Both the position numbers and the translations under genes were made by a program. The notes below the pieces were generated by a model that did not search any database, had not been told where the DNA came from, and saw nothing but the letters and a program-made list of their open reading frames with translations. A stretch of 64,000 bases of DNA. Source: Jiangella alkaliphila. Its GTDB lineage: Bacteria; Actinomycetota; Actinomycetes; Jiangellales; Jiangellaceae. The DNA is taken from positions 2,825,278 to 2,889,277 of the forward strand of contig NZ_LT629791.1 in the NCBI RefSeq assembly GCF_900105925.1, in the 5' to 3' direction. Within the stretch, counting starts at the first letter, position 1; every line of letters begins with the position of its first letter. Shown here in pieces: positions 16,465 to 25,612 of this stretch.

Positions 16465-17756
16465 CACGCCGTCGGCTCGCCGAGCAGGGCGGCCCACATG
16501 CCGGGGAAGTCGGCCAGCGTCTTGGCGGTGGTCGCGATGTCCTCGACCTCGACGCCCGGCACGACCAGCCCGAGGACGGCGCCGGCCTGCGCCATGCGGT
16601 GGTCGGCGTAGCTGTGGAACACGCCCGCGTGCAGCGGCACCGGCCGGATGTCGAGGCCGTCGGCGGTCTCGGTGACGTCGCCGCCCAGCCCGTTGATCTC
16701 CGCGGCCAGCGCCGCCAGCCGGTCGGTCTCGTGCCCGCGCAGGTGGGCGATGCCGCGCAGGTGCGACGGCGTGGTGGCGACGGCGGCCAGTGCCGCCAGG
16801 ACGGGGGTCAGCTCGCCGACGTCGTGCAGGTCGGCGTCGAGGCCGAGCACCGTGCCGCCGCCGCGCACTGTCAGCACGCCGTTGCCGGACAGCGACACGT
16901 CGGCGCCCATCTGAGCCAGCAGGTCGCGCAGCTCCGCACCCGGCTGCGTGGTCGACGCGGGCCAGCGCGGCACCCGGACCGTCCCGCCGGTCAGCACGGC
17001 GGCGGCCAGGAACGGCGCTGCGTTGGAGAGGTCGGGCTCGACCACGGTGTCGACGGCCCGGACGACGCCCGGCTCGACCCGCCAGGTGTTCGCCGTGGCG
17101 TCGTCGACCTCGACGCCGCGCTCGCGCAGCAGGCCCACCGTCATGTCGATGTGCGGCTGCGACGGGACCGGCTTGCCGTCGTGGTGGACGGTGACGCCCT
17201 TGTCGTAGCGCGGCGCGGACAGCAGCAGCCCGCTGACGAACTGTGACGACGCCGACGCGTCGATGGTGACGTCGCCGCCGGGGACCGCGCCGGCGCCGGC
17301 GACGGTGAACGGCAGCAGGCCGCGGCCGTCGTCGTCGATGCTGACGCCGAGCGCCCGCAGCGCGTCGAGCACGGTGCCCATGGGCCGCTTGCGGGCGTGC
17401 GGGTCGCCGTCGAACCGGACGTCACCGGCGGCCAGCGCCGCGACCGGCGGGACGAACCGCATGACGGTGCCGGCCAGGCCGGTGTCGACGGCGGTGTCGC
17501 CGCGGAACGGCGCGGGCGTGACGCGCACGTCGTCACCGTCGGCCACGATGCCGGTGCCCAGCGCGTGCAGCGCGTCGATCATCAGCCGGGTGTCGCGCGC
17601 CAGCAGCGGGTGCCGCACCAGCGACGGGGCGTCGGCGAGCGCGGCGAGCACGAGCGCGCGGTTGGTGATGGATTTGGACCCGGGCAGCTCGATGGTCGCG
17701 TCGACCGGCGTGACGGCGGTCGGTGCAGGCCAGAGCGGGGCGGTGGTGTCGGTCAT
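16464..17756 (-). CDS. aroA: 3-phosphoshikimate 1-carboxyvinyltransferase (EPSP synthase)
   Basis: The 430-residue enzyme transfers enolpyruvate from PEP to shikimate 3-phosphate, the sixth shikimate-pathway step. Visible motifs are [17 protein letters not shown] near the N terminus (substrate-binding Lys-Ser), [18 protein letters not shown], a central [15 protein letters not shown] and the C-terminal [13 protein letters not shown]. Length and order are those of a complete enzyme. Pairing with rsgA and hisN is common in actinobacteria. A hairpin at 17758-17781 just upstream belongs to the glpK transcript, so aroA must be read from a promoter inside or after it. Confidence 0.96.
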   Translation of the reverse strand: MTDTTAPLWPAPTAVTPVDATIELPGSKSITNRALVLAALADAPSLVRHPLLARDTRLMIDALHALGTGIVADGDDVRVTPAPFRGDTAVDTGLAGTVMRFVPPVAALAAGDVRFDGDPHARKRPMGTVLDALRALGVSIDDDGRGLLPFTVAGAGAVPGGDVTIDASASSQFVSGLLLSAPRYDKGVTVHHDGKPVPSQPHIDMTVGLLRERGVEVDDATANTWRVEPGVVRAVDTVVEPDLSNAAPFLAAAVLTGGTVRVPRWPASTTQPGAELRDLLAQMGADVSLSGNGVLTVRGGGTVLGLDADLHDVGELTPVLAALAAVATTPSHLRGIAHLRGHETDRLAALAAEINGLGGDVTETADGLDIRPVPLHAGVFHSYADHRMAQAGAVLGLVVPGVEVEDIATTAKTLADFPGMWAALLGEPTA

Positions 17757-17757
17757 C

Positions 17758-17781
17758 GGGCACCCAGCCTATCGGGTGCCC
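17758..17781 (-). terminator. Hairpin after glpK
   Basis: GGGCACCC (17758-17765) pairs with GGGTGCCC (17774-17781) around an 8-base loop. It lies between the glpK stop (17802) and the aroA start (17756), 20 bases after glpK in the reading direction, so it probably separates the two transcripts. Confidence 0.6.
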
Positions 17782-17801
17782 CGACGACCGACCTCCGAGA
17801 T

Positions 17802-19310
17802 CTAGCTGTTGTCGACCCAGTCGAAGGTCTTCGTGACGGCCTTCTTCCAGGTGCGGTAGATCTTCTCGCGGTGGGCGTCGTCCATGTCGGGGTCCCACTG
17901 CTTGTCCTGCGCCCAGTTGGTGCGGATGTCGTCCTCGCTGCCCCAGAACCCGGTCGCGAGGCCCGCCGCGTACGCCGCGCCGAGCGCCGTCGTCTCCGCG
18001 ACGACCGGCCTGATGACCGGGACGCCGAGGATGTCGGCCTGGAACTGCATGAGCAACTCGTTGGCGACCATGCCGCCGTCGACCTTCAGCGACGTCAGCG
18101 CCACGCCGGAGTCGGCGTTCATGGCGTCGATGACCTCGCGGGACTGGAAGGCCGTGGCCTCCAGGACCGCGCGGGCGATGTGTCCCTTGTTGACGAATCG
18201 GGTGAGCCCGACGATCGCCCCCCGGGCGTCGGAGCGCCAGTACGGCGCGAACAGACCGGAGAACGCCGGGACGAAGTACGCCCCGCCGTTGTCGTCGACG
18301 CTGCGCGCCAGCGGCTCGATCTCGGGCGCCGCGCCGATGATGCCGAGGTTGTCGCGCAACCACTGCACCAGCGAGCCGGTGACCGCGATGGAGCCCTCCA
18401 GCGCGTAGACGGCGGCGTTGTCGCCGATCTTGTAGCAGACGGTGGTGAGCAGGCCGTTCTCGCTCATCACCTTCTCCGTCCCGGTGTTCAGCAGGACGAA
18501 GTTGCCGGTGCCGTAGGTGTTCTTCGCCTCGCCCGGCGACAGGCAGGCCTGGCCGAACGTGGCCGCCTGCTGGTCGCCGAGGATCCCGGCGACCGGGACG
18601 CCGCCCAGCGCGCCGCGCTCGCGGATGTTGCCGTACACCTCCGACGACGACCGGATCTCCGGCAGCATCGACAGCGGGATGCCCATGTCGGCCGCATGGT
18701 CCTCGGCCCACGACAAGGTGTCGAGGTCCATCAGCATGGTGCGCGAGGCGTTGGTCGGGTCGGTGTAGTGCAGCCCGCCGTCCGGACCGCCCGTGGCGTT
18801 CCACAACACCCAGGTGTCCATGTTGCCGAACAGCAGGTCGCCGGCCTCGGCCTTGGCCCGGGCGCCCTCGACGTTGTCGAGGATCCAGTTCACCTTCGGG
18901 CCGGAGAAGTACGTCGCGAGCGGCAGGCCGGTCCGGGCGCGATACCGGTCCGGTCCGCCGTCCTTGCCCAGCTCGTCGACGATGCGATCGGTGCGGGTGT
19001 CCTGCCACACGATCGCGTTGTAGACCGGCTTGCCGGTCGTGCGGTCCCAGACGACGGCCGTCTCGCGCTGGTTCGTGATGCCGACGGCCACGATGTCGTT
19101 GGTGACGAGGTCCCGCTTGGCCAGTGCGCCCGCGCAGACCTCACGGGTGTTCTGCCAGACCTCTTCCGGATCGTGCTCCACCCAGCCGGCCTGCGGGAAG
19201 ATCTGCCGATGCTCCCGCTGGTCGACGGAGACCACCCGCCCGGAGTGATCGAAGATCATGCACCGGGTGGATGTGGTCCCCTGATCGATGGCGGCTACGT
19301 ACTGAGTCAT
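17802..19310 (-). CDS. glpK: Glycerol kinase
   Basis: The 502-residue protein has the FGGY-kinase signatures: [18 protein letters not shown] at the N terminus, [20 protein letters not shown], the nucleotide-site [15 protein letters not shown] and [20 protein letters not shown] near the C terminus. It phosphorylates glycerol to sn-glycerol 3-phosphate. It is 52 bases downstream of the aquaporin-type facilitator gene on the same strand, and divergent from glpD across the glpF promoter, forming a complete glycerol uptake and oxidation module. Confidence 0.96.
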   Translation of the reverse strand: MTQYVAAIDQGTTSTRCMIFDHSGRVVSVDQREHRQIFPQAGWVEHDPEEVWQNTREVCAGALAKRDLVTNDIVAVGITNQRETAVVWDRTTGKPVYNAIVWQDTRTDRIVDELGKDGGPDRYRARTGLPLATYFSGPKVNWILDNVEGARAKAEAGDLLFGNMDTWVLWNATGGPDGGLHYTDPTNASRTMLMDLDTLSWAEDHAADMGIPLSMLPEIRSSSEVYGNIRERGALGGVPVAGILGDQQAATFGQACLSPGEAKNTYGTGNFVLLNTGTEKVMSENGLLTTVCYKIGDNAAVYALEGSIAVTGSLVQWLRDNLGIIGAAPEIEPLARSVDDNGGAYFVPAFSGLFAPYWRSDARGAIVGLTRFVNKGHIARAVLEATAFQSREVIDAMNADSGVALTSLKVDGGMVANELLMQFQADILGVPVIRPVVAETTALGAAYAAGLATGFWGSEDDIRTNWAQDKQWDPDMDDAHREKIYRTWKKAVTKTFDWVDNS

Positions 19311-19362
19311 CCCTTCTCCTCACATCGTCGTTCGGGGGCAGGCAGTATCCGGGGACAGGCGA

Positions 19363-20073
19363 TCAGTAGATCGCCCTGGCGAGCAGGGCGCCGAGGATGC
19401 CGCCGATGATCGGGCCCACGATCGGCACCCAGGCGTAGCCCCAGTCGCTCGGGCCCTTGCCCCTGATCGGCAGCAGGAAGTGCGCGATGCGGGGGCCGAG
19501 GTCACGGGCCGGGTTGATGGCGTAGCCGGTCGGGCCACCGAGAGAGGCGCCGATGCCGACGACCAGGAGGGCGACGGGCAGCGGGCCGAGGTCGGCCGGC
19601 GAGTTGCCGAACGAGAAGATGACGAACAGCAGGACGAAGGTGCCGACGACCTCGGTGATGGTGTTCCACAGCGGGTTGCGGATCTGCGGGCCGGTCGAGA
19701 ACACGCCGAGCTGCTTGCCCTTGTCCTCTTCGGCGTCGAAGTGCTGCTTGAACGCCAGCCAGCAGACCACGGCACCGACGAACGCTCCGGCGAACTGCGC
19801 GAGCAGGTAGGCCGGCACGTCGGACCACTCGGTGGTGCCTTCGACCGCCATGCCGATCGTCACGGCGGGGTTGATGTGGGCGCCGGAGTCGAACGCCACG
19901 TACACGCCGGCGAAGACCGCGAGGCCCCAGCCGAAGTTGATGAGCAACCAGCCGCCGCCGAGTCCCTTGCTCTGCGTGAGGATCGCGGTCGCCACCACGC
20001 CGCAACCCAACAGGGTCAGCATGGCGGTGCCGAGGAACTCGGGCTGGAAGATGTCGCCGAAACTCAGGTCCAT
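19363..20073 (-). CDS. glpF: Glycerol facilitator, MIP/aquaporin family
   Basis: The 236-residue protein has six membrane helices and both half-helix NPA motifs, SGAHINPAVTIG and GYAINPARDLGPR. The Asp after the second NPA (NPARD) is the glycerol-facilitator marker, as opposed to water-specific aquaporins. I start at the ATG at 20073 (MDLSFGDIFQPEFLG), which follows CGGAGG; the open frame runs to 20148 without similarity. It probably lets glycerol diffuse in for capture by the downstream kinase. Confidence 0.93.
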   Translation of the reverse strand: MDLSFGDIFQPEFLGTAMLTLLGCGVVATAILTQSKGLGGGWLLINFGWGLAVFAGVYVAFDSGAHINPAVTIGMAVEGTTEWSDVPAYLLAQFAGAFVGAVVCWLAFKQHFDAEEDKGKQLGVFSTGPQIRNPLWNTITEVVGTFVLLFVIFSFGNSPADLGPLPVALLVVGIGASLGGPTGYAINPARDLGPRIAHFLLPIRGKGPSDWGYAWVPIVGPIIGGILGALLARAIY

Positions 20074-20134
20074 GTGAACCTCCGCTTCCGTTGACGACAA
20101 CGGCCGTGGCGTCCCCGGTGTCCCGGCTGGTCTC

Positions 20135-20190
20135 GGCAACGTTGCCAAGGGTCTCTTCGGAACTTACTGGTGCGTAGAGCAACTGTCTAC
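20135..20190. promoter_or_regulatory. Palindromes in the glpF-glpD divergent region
   Basis: A perfect 12-base palindrome GGCAACGTTGCC lies at 20135-20146, of the kind bound by LacI-type repressors, and a second inverted repeat, GTAGA...TCTAC, at 20174-20190. Both sit between the glpF start (20073) and the glpD start (near 20314). They are candidates for a glycerol-responsive regulator, which is not encoded in this window. Confidence 0.5.
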
Positions 20191-20313
20191 GTTCTCCGCG
20201 ACCTGAGCGGGTAGCGTGTTGCGGGGTGCCGCTGACGGGTCGTGCCGACATGTCGAGCCTTGGCGGCATTCGACCGCTTTATGCGCTCTGAGCTGCAAGG
20301 AGACGTGATCGAC

Positions 20314-22059
20314 GTGACCGGTGACAGCGCGCGGCCCGAGACCGCCGGCCTGAGCAGCCGGCTGGGGCCGCAGGCCCGGCAGGACAACTGGGACCGGCTC
20401 GGCTCCGAGCACTTCGACGTCGTCGTCATCGGCGGCGGCGTGGTGGGCACCGGCGCCGCGCTCGACGCCGTCACCCGCGGGCTGCGGGTGGCGCTGGTCG
20501 AGGCGCGCGACTTCGCCGCCGGCACGTCCAGCCGGTCGAGCAAGCTGTTCCACGGCGGCCTGCGCTACCTCGAGCAGTTCGAGTTCGGCCTGGTGCGCGA
20601 GGCGCTGCACGAGCGCGAGCTCATGCTCACCCGCATCGCGCCGCACCTGGTCAAGCCGGTGAGCTTCCTCTACCCGCTCAAGCACCGCTGGTGGGAGCGC
20701 CCGTACACCGCGGCCGGCCTGCTCATGTACGACACCATGGGCGGCGCCCGCTCGGTGCCGGGCCAGAAGCACCTCACCCGGGCCGGCGCGCTGCGGCTGT
20801 TCCCCGGCCTGCGCCACGACGCGCTGATCGGCGGCGTCCGCTACTACGACGCCCAGGCCGACGACGCCCGCCACACCCTCACCGTCGCCCGCACCGCCGC
20901 CCACTACGGCGCCGTCGTACGGTCGTCGACGCAGGTCATCGCGTTCCTGCGCGAGGCCGACCGCATCACCGGCGTCCGTGTCCGCGACGTCGAGACCGGC
21001 GCCGAGCAAGAGGTCCCCGCCGACGTCGTCGTCAACGCCACCGGCGTCTGGACCGACGAGATGCAGCGGCTGGCCGGCACCCGCGGCCGGTTCCGGGTGC
21101 GCTCCAGCAAGGGCGTGCACATCGTCGTCCCGCGCGACCGCATCGCCGCCGAGAGCGGGTTGATCCTGCGCACGGAGAAGTCGGTGCTGTTCGTCATCCC
21201 GTGGCGCAACCACTGGGTCATCGGCACCACCGACACCGACTGGACGTTCGACCTCGCCCACCCGGCGGCCACGAAGGCCGACATCGACTACATCCTCGAG
21301 CACGTCAACTCCGTCCTGGCCACGCCGATCACCCACGACGACATCGAGGGCGTGTTCGCGGGGCTGCGGCCGCTGCTGGCCGGTGAGAGCGAGCAGAGCT
21401 CGAAGCTGTCGCGCGAGCACGCGGTGGCCCGGCCGGCGCCCGGCATGGTCGCCATCGCCGGCGGCAAGTACACGACGTACCGGGTCATGGCCAAGGACGC
21501 CATCGACGCCGCCCGCACCGACCTGCGCGGCTGGATCCGCCCGTCCATCACCGACAAGGTGCCGCTCGTCGGCGCCGACGGCTACCACGCCCTCGTCAAC
21601 CAGGTCGACCGGCTGGGCGAGGAGCACGGCGTCCACCCGCACCGCCTGCGGCACCTGCTCGACCGCTACGGCTCGATGGTGCACGAGGTGCTCGCGCTCG
21701 CCGACGGCCGCCCGGAACTGCTGCAGCCGATCCCCGGCGCCGCCGACTACCTCCAGGTCGAGGTCGTCTACGCGGTCACGCACGAGGCCGCCCTGCACGT
21801 CAGCGACGTGCTGACCCGGCGCACGCGCATCAGCATCGAGTACCCGCACCGTGGCCTCGACTCCTCCGAGGCGGTCGCCCGGCTGATGGCCGAGACCCTC
21901 GGCTGGGACGCGGCGACCATCGCCCGCGAGGTCGACGTCTACCGCAAGCGCGTCGAGGCCGAGCGCGCATCGCAGACCGAGCCCGACGATCAAGCGGCCG
22001 ACGGCGTCCGGTCGTCCGCCCCCGAGTTCCGCCCCGGCGTCGCCGAACCCGTCGTCTGA
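20314..22059 (+). CDS. glpD: Aerobic glycerol-3-phosphate dehydrogenase, FAD-dependent
   Basis: The protein has the Rossmann FAD motif DVVVIGGGVVGTGAALDAVT, the family signature SSRSSKLFHGGLRYLEQFEF and a C-terminal DAO_C domain (LLDRYGSMVHEVLALAD). It oxidises sn-glycerol 3-phosphate to dihydroxyacetone phosphate at the membrane and passes electrons to the quinone pool, here possibly via the cyd oxidase encoded farther along. Length is about 581 residues from the GTG at 20314; AAGGAG at 20297-20302 could serve this GTG or the one at 20305, and the frame is open from 20242. It is divergent from glpF-glpK. Confidence 0.94.
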   Translation: MTGDSARPETAGLSSRLGPQARQDNWDRLGSEHFDVVVIGGGVVGTGAALDAVTRGLRVALVEARDFAAGTSSRSSKLFHGGLRYLEQFEFGLVREALHERELMLTRIAPHLVKPVSFLYPLKHRWWERPYTAAGLLMYDTMGGARSVPGQKHLTRAGALRLFPGLRHDALIGGVRYYDAQADDARHTLTVARTAAHYGAVVRSSTQVIAFLREADRITGVRVRDVETGAEQEVPADVVVNATGVWTDEMQRLAGTRGRFRVRSSKGVHIVVPRDRIAAESGLILRTEKSVLFVIPWRNHWVIGTTDTDWTFDLAHPAATKADIDYILEHVNSVLATPITHDDIEGVFAGLRPLLAGESEQSSKLSREHAVARPAPGMVAIAGGKYTTYRVMAKDAIDAARTDLRGWIRPSITDKVPLVGADGYHALVNQVDRLGEEHGVHPHRLRHLLDRYGSMVHEVLALADGRPELLQPIPGAADYLQVEVVYAVTHEAALHVSDVLTRRTRISIEYPHRGLDSSEAVARLMAETLGWDAATIAREVDVYRKRVEAERASQTEPDDQAADGVRSSAPEFRPGVAEPVV

Positions 22060-22060
22060 G

Positions 22061-22951
22061 TCAGGGGAGCGGCCGGCGACCCAGCACCAGCCACACGGCG
22101 GCAGCACACACGGCGAACCCGGTCAGTGTGAGCATGCCGAGCTCGTCACCGAACATGAGCCACGCCCACACCGCGGTCGTCGGCGGCGTCAGGTAGAGCA
22201 GACTGCTCACCCGCGTCGCCCCGCTGCGGCGCAGCACCACCAGGTACGCCCCGTAGCCGCCGGCGGTCGACAGCGCCAGCACCCACACGACGGCCCACCA
22301 GAACCCGCCGGACTGCGGCACGGTCAGCCGCCCGAACACAGCCGCCTCCGCGGTGAAGGCGACGGCCGCGATCACGACGTGGGTGGTCAGCGAGGCGGCG
22401 ATGCCGCCACCGGGCCGCCACCGCTGCTCCAGCACCGTCCCGGCCGACAGCGCCAGCATCCCGCCGACCGGCAGCAGGTACGTCCACGCCGACCCGCCGG
22501 CGCCGATGTCGTCCGCGACGACGATGCCGACGCCGGCCAGGCCGAGCCACAGTCCCAGCCGGGCGCGCACGCTGACCGCCTCGCCGAGCAGCCGGCGGGC
22601 CGCGGTGGCGACGACCAGCGGCTGCAGGGCCGCGATCAGCGCGGTCGTGCCGGCCGGGACGCCGAGGCCGATGCCGGTGACGACGCCGCCGAGGTAGAGC
22701 GTCTGCGCCAGCAGCCCGACGACGGCGTGCCGGCCGAGGTCGCGGCGGGCGAGGCGGACCAGCCGCGGGCCGACGACCGGCAGCAGGATCGCGGCGGCGA
22801 TGAGGTAACGCCACGCCAGCATGGTGTCGGCGGGCGCATGCTCGGTGCCGAGCCGAGCGCCGATGAACCCGGAGCTCCAGAAGACGACGAGGGCGGCGGC
22901 CGCCGCGGCGTCCATGGCGGACGTGCGTGGGGGGAGCGTCGTGGTCGTCAT
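22061..22951 (-). CDS. EamA/DMT-family transporter
   Basis: The 296-residue protein has about ten membrane helices in two EamA repeats (WSSGFIGARLGTEHAPADTM in the first, LYLTPPTTAVWAWLMFGDEL in the second). Family members export amino acids or other metabolites; the substrate is unknown. It is divergent from a TetR gene at 23009, and its start codon lies 16 bases from a perfect 6-2-6 inverted repeat, so control by that TetR is likely. No Shine-Dalgarno sequence is visible, so the message may be leaderless. Confidence 0.87.
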   Translation of the reverse strand: MTTTTLPPRTSAMDAAAAAALVVFWSSGFIGARLGTEHAPADTMLAWRYLIAAAILLPVVGPRLVRLARRDLGRHAVVGLLAQTLYLGGVVTGIGLGVPAGTTALIAALQPLVVATAARRLLGEAVSVRARLGLWLGLAGVGIVVADDIGAGGSAWTYLLPVGGMLALSAGTVLEQRWRPGGGIAASLTTHVVIAAVAFTAEAAVFGRLTVPQSGGFWWAVVWVLALSTAGGYGAYLVVLRRSGATRVSSLLYLTPPTTAVWAWLMFGDELGMLTLTGFAVCAAAVWLVLGRRPLP

Positions 22952-22966
22952 ACTGTCGATGTAAAC

Positions 22967-22980
22967 ATACCGGTCGGTAT
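22967..22980. promoter_or_regulatory. TetR operator candidate (EamA/TetR divergent promoter)
   Basis: ATACCG-GT-CGGTAT is a perfect inverted repeat with a two-base spacer in the 57-base gap between the divergent EamA and TetR starts. TACCGGTCGGTA-like sites are typical TetR-family operators. Confidence 0.75.
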
Positions 22981-23008
22981 ACTGTCAGTGTCCGGAAGGA
23001 GGGCGGCG

Positions 23009-23599
23009 ATGGCACAGCGGCAACCGGGTGTGCTCACCCCGGCGGGGCAGCGGCTGCTCGACACCGCGAGCGCGCTGTTCTATCGGCACGGCATCCGCGC
23101 GGTCGGCGTCGACGCCATCGCGGCGGCGGCCGGCACCACGAAGAAGACGCTGTACGACCGGTTCGGTTCGAAGGATGCGCTGGTCGCGCTGTACCTGCGC
23201 CGCCGGTTCGAGCGGTGGAGCGCGTTTCTCGCCGGCTACCTCGACGAACACGCGCCTCGGCCGGGCCCGGACCGGGTGCTGGCGGTGTTCGACGCGCTCG
23301 CGGAATGGCAGCGCGACGCCGAGCGCGGGTGCGCGTTCGTCAACGCCTACGCCGAGATCGGCGGCACCGACCACCCGGGCGTCGCGGTGATCCGGACGGA
23401 GAAGGAGACCGTCCGCGAGCTCTACGTCCGCCTGGTCACCGAGGCCGGCGTGCCGCCCGCCGCGGCCACCGAGCTGGGGCTGCGGCTGGCGCTGCTGCAC
23501 GAGGGCGGCCTGGTGACGATGACCGCCGGCGGGCAGCGCGACGCCCTGACGCACGCCCGCGCGGCCGCCGCCGACCTGCTGGCCGCCGCCCTGCGCTGA
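23009..23599 (+). CDS. TetR-family transcriptional regulator
   Basis: The 196-residue protein starts at ATG 23009 behind GGAAGGAGG. The DNA-binding domain is LLDTASALFYRHGIRAVGVD through AAAAGTTKKTLYDRFGSKDA, then a helical effector domain (CAFVNAYAEIGGTDHPGV). The latter resembles regulators of the AcrR/YxaF type next to exporters. The operator candidate at 22967-22980 lies just upstream, suggesting autorepression and control of the divergent EamA gene. Confidence 0.9.
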   Translation: MAQRQPGVLTPAGQRLLDTASALFYRHGIRAVGVDAIAAAAGTTKKTLYDRFGSKDALVALYLRRRFERWSAFLAGYLDEHAPRPGPDRVLAVFDALAEWQRDAERGCAFVNAYAEIGGTDHPGVAVIRTEKETVRELYVRLVTEAGVPPAAATELGLRLALLHEGGLVTMTAGGQRDALTHARAAAADLLAAALR

Positions 23600-23608
23600 C
23601 GCTCCGCG

Positions 23609-24169
23609 TCAGGACGTGACGCGGTGCTGCACCGAGCGCAGGCCGGCCTTGGCCTGGCCGGCGGTGGCCTTGGCGGCCAGCTTGGCCTCGCGCTTGGCCG
23701 TCTTCGTCGCCCGCTTCGCGTCCTTGGCCGCGCGCCGCGCCCGCCACGACAGCCCCGGCTTGCCCTCGGTGTCGACGCTGGCCAGCAGCAGCCCACCGGC
23801 GAGGCCGACGTTCTTCAGCGCCTGGACCCGCTGGGCGTTGCGAAGGTCGGGGTCCTCGATCGTCCAGAACGGGTGTCCCGCCCAGGTGGTCGGGACCAGT
23901 GAGGCGAGCAGCGCCACCGACGCCAGCCGGGGGACCCGGCCGGTGGCCAGCGCCAGCCCGGCCCCGATCTGCACGCCGGCGTTGAGGCGCACGAGCGTCT
24001 TCGGGTCCGTCGGCAGCTGCGGCGCCCGCTTCTGCAGCGTGGGGCCGAAACGGTCGGCGAACGTCGTGGCCGCCGCGAGGCCCGGCTCCGGGTCGCGCAG
24101 GCGCTGCGCGCCCTGGACGACGAAGATCGACGCGAGCATCGGGCGGGCGATCATACGGACGAGGCTCAT
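23609..24169 (-). CDS. DoxX-family membrane protein
   Basis: The 186-residue protein has the DoxX plan: RMIARPMLASIFVVQGAQRL, then LNAGVQIGAGLALATGRVPR and VALLASLVPTTWAGHPFW, giving four membrane helices. An unusual Lys/Ala/Arg-rich cytoplasmic tail of about 45 residues (RRAAKDAKRATKTAKREAKL) follows. DoxX proteins are linked in mycobacteria to membrane oxidoreductase complexes and redox stress, but this one has no such neighbour. It is convergent with the TetR gene (9 bases apart) and divergent from the SRAP gene. Confidence 0.85.
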   Translation of the reverse strand: MSLVRMIARPMLASIFVVQGAQRLRDPEPGLAAATTFADRFGPTLQKRAPQLPTDPKTLVRLNAGVQIGAGLALATGRVPRLASVALLASLVPTTWAGHPFWTIEDPDLRNAQRVQALKNVGLAGGLLLASVDTEGKPGLSWRARRAAKDAKRATKTAKREAKLAAKATAGQAKAGLRSVQHRVTS

Positions 24170-24218
24170 ACCCCTTGCCTACCACGAAACCCGCGCGTGC
24201 CGGTGCGAGGATGGACGT

Positions 24219-24935
24219 ATGTGCGGACGGTACGCGGTCAGCCAGAGCGCCGACGACCTCGCCGACGAGTTCGGCGTCGAGCGGGACGAGGTGCGCGAGC
24301 GCCTCGACCCCGACTGGAACGTCGCGCCGACGAAGAAGGTCTACGCGGTGATGACCCGCGGCAAGAAGGACGAGCCCGACGTCGCGCCGGTGCGCCGGCT
24401 GCGGACGTTCCGCTGGGGCCTGGTGCCCTCGTGGGCCAAGGACATCGCCATCGGGAACCGCCTGATCAACGCCAGGGTCGAGACCGCGGCGGAGAAGCCG
24501 GCGTTCCGCAAGGCGTTCGCCCTACGCCGCTGCATCCTCCCGGCCGACGGCTTCTACGAGTGGCGCGGCGAGAAGGGCGACAAGCAGCCGTTCTACATCC
24601 ACCCGAAGGACGGTTCGCTGGCCATGGCCGGGCTGTACGAGATCTGGCGCGACAAGAGCAAGCCCGAGGACGCCGACGACGCGTTCGTGTGGTCGGTGGT
24701 CATTCTCACCACCGACGCCACCGACGACGTCGGCCAGATCCACGACCGCATGCCCATGCTGGTCGAGGCCGACCACTGGGAGCGCTGGCTCGACCCCGCC
24801 ACCACCGAGCCCGACGACGTCACGCGGCTGCTGACCCCGGCGGTCCCGGGCATCCTCGACGCCTACCCGGTGTCCACCGACGTCAACAAGGTCGGCAACA
24901 ACGGGCCGCACCTCGTCGAGCCGGTGGAGCTCTGA
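24219..24935 (+). CDS. SRAP (HMCES/YedK) protein that crosslinks to abasic DNA
   Basis: The 238-residue protein starts MCGRYAVSQSADDLADEF; after Met removal Cys2 is the catalytic residue that forms a thiazolidine link with abasic sites in single-stranded DNA. Other conserved parts are WNVAPTKKVYAVM, FRWGLVPSWAKD, NARVETAAEKPAFR, RRCILPADGFYEW and the active-site HDRMPMLVEADHW. It shields abasic sites during replication. The hydrolase gene follows with a one-base TGATG overlap. The open frame continues upstream to 23616 but opposes DoxX, so the Cys2-giving ATG is certain. Confidence 0.95.
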   Translation: MCGRYAVSQSADDLADEFGVERDEVRERLDPDWNVAPTKKVYAVMTRGKKDEPDVAPVRRLRTFRWGLVPSWAKDIAIGNRLINARVETAAEKPAFRKAFALRRCILPADGFYEWRGEKGDKQPFYIHPKDGSLAMAGLYEIWRDKSKPEDADDAFVWSVVILTTDATDDVGQIHDRMPMLVEADHWERWLDPATTEPDDVTRLLTPAVPGILDAYPVSTDVNKVGNNGPHLVEPVEL

Positions 24936-25570
24936 TGGCGCCGGTCCGGACCACGGCCGCCACCCCGATCGGCGAGGCGGCCTTCTGGACCGACGCCGCC
25001 GACGAGCCCCGGCTGCGGCTGGTGCTGGGGCACGGCGCCGGCGGCGGGCCGAACGCGGCCGACCTCGAGGCGCTGTCGCGCACGCTGCCGGCCGAGGGCG
25101 TCACCGTCGTCCGGTTCGAGCAGCCCTGGCGGCTGGCAGGCAAGAAGGTCGCGCCGCGCCCGCCGGTGCTCGACGAGGGCTGGCTGGCGGCGCTCGCGAC
25201 GCTGCCGCGCGACGTGCCGCTGGTGCTCGGCGGACGCAGCTCCGGCGCCCGCGTGGCCTGCCGCACGGCCGCCGAGCTGGACGCCGCCGCCGTCGTCTGC
25301 CTGGCGTTCCCGCTGCACCTGCCCGGCAAGCCTCAGGCGTCGCGGCTGCCCGAGCTGACCGGCGCCGCCGAGAAGCTGCCGGTGCTGGTCGTGCAGGGTG
25401 AGCGCGACACCTTCGGCGGCCCGGACGAGTTCCCGCCCGGCCCGCATCAGCTGGTCACGATCCCCGGCGCCGACCACGGGATGCGGGTGCTCAAGGGCCA
25501 TTCGCAGCGCGAGGCGATCGACGCCGTCGTGGCTGCTGTAGGGGCCTTCCTGGGCACCGTCGGGGAATGA
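24935..25570 (+). CDS. Alpha/beta-hydrolase (dienelactone-hydrolase-like)
   Basis: The 211-residue protein has an oxyanion-type LGHGAGGGPNAADLEALS near the N terminus, a nucleophile elbow GGRSSGARVACR (Ser in GRSSG), an acid in LVVQGERDTFG and a catalytic His in PGADHGMRVLKGH. This matches the small KANL3/Tex30-like alpha/beta hydrolases found beside many bacterial genes. It is translationally coupled to the SRAP gene. Its substrate is unknown. The 3' end carries the sigma-R promoter of the next gene within its final codons. Confidence 0.87.
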   Translation: MAPVRTTAATPIGEAAFWTDAADEPRLRLVLGHGAGGGPNAADLEALSRTLPAEGVTVVRFEQPWRLAGKKVAPRPPVLDEGWLAALATLPRDVPLVLGGRSSGARVACRTAAELDAAAVVCLAFPLHLPGKPQASRLPELTGAAEKLPVLVVQGERDTFGGPDEFPPGPHQLVTIPGADHGMRVLKGHSQREAIDAVVAAVGAFLGTVGE

Positions 25571-25589
25571 ACCGGGCGCCGTCGCCGTT
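25564..25589 (+). promoter_or_regulatory. Sigma-R-dependent promoter of sigR
   Basis: GGAAT at 25564-25568 (within GGGGAAT) is followed by exactly 18 bases and GTT at 25587-25589. This equals the SigR/SigH consensus GGAAT-N18-GTT. Transcription would begin about 25595, a short distance before the ATG at 25613, so SigR should amplify its own synthesis. Confidence 0.8.
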
Positions 25590-25612
25590 GACGCCAGCGG
25601 AACAACCGAGTC

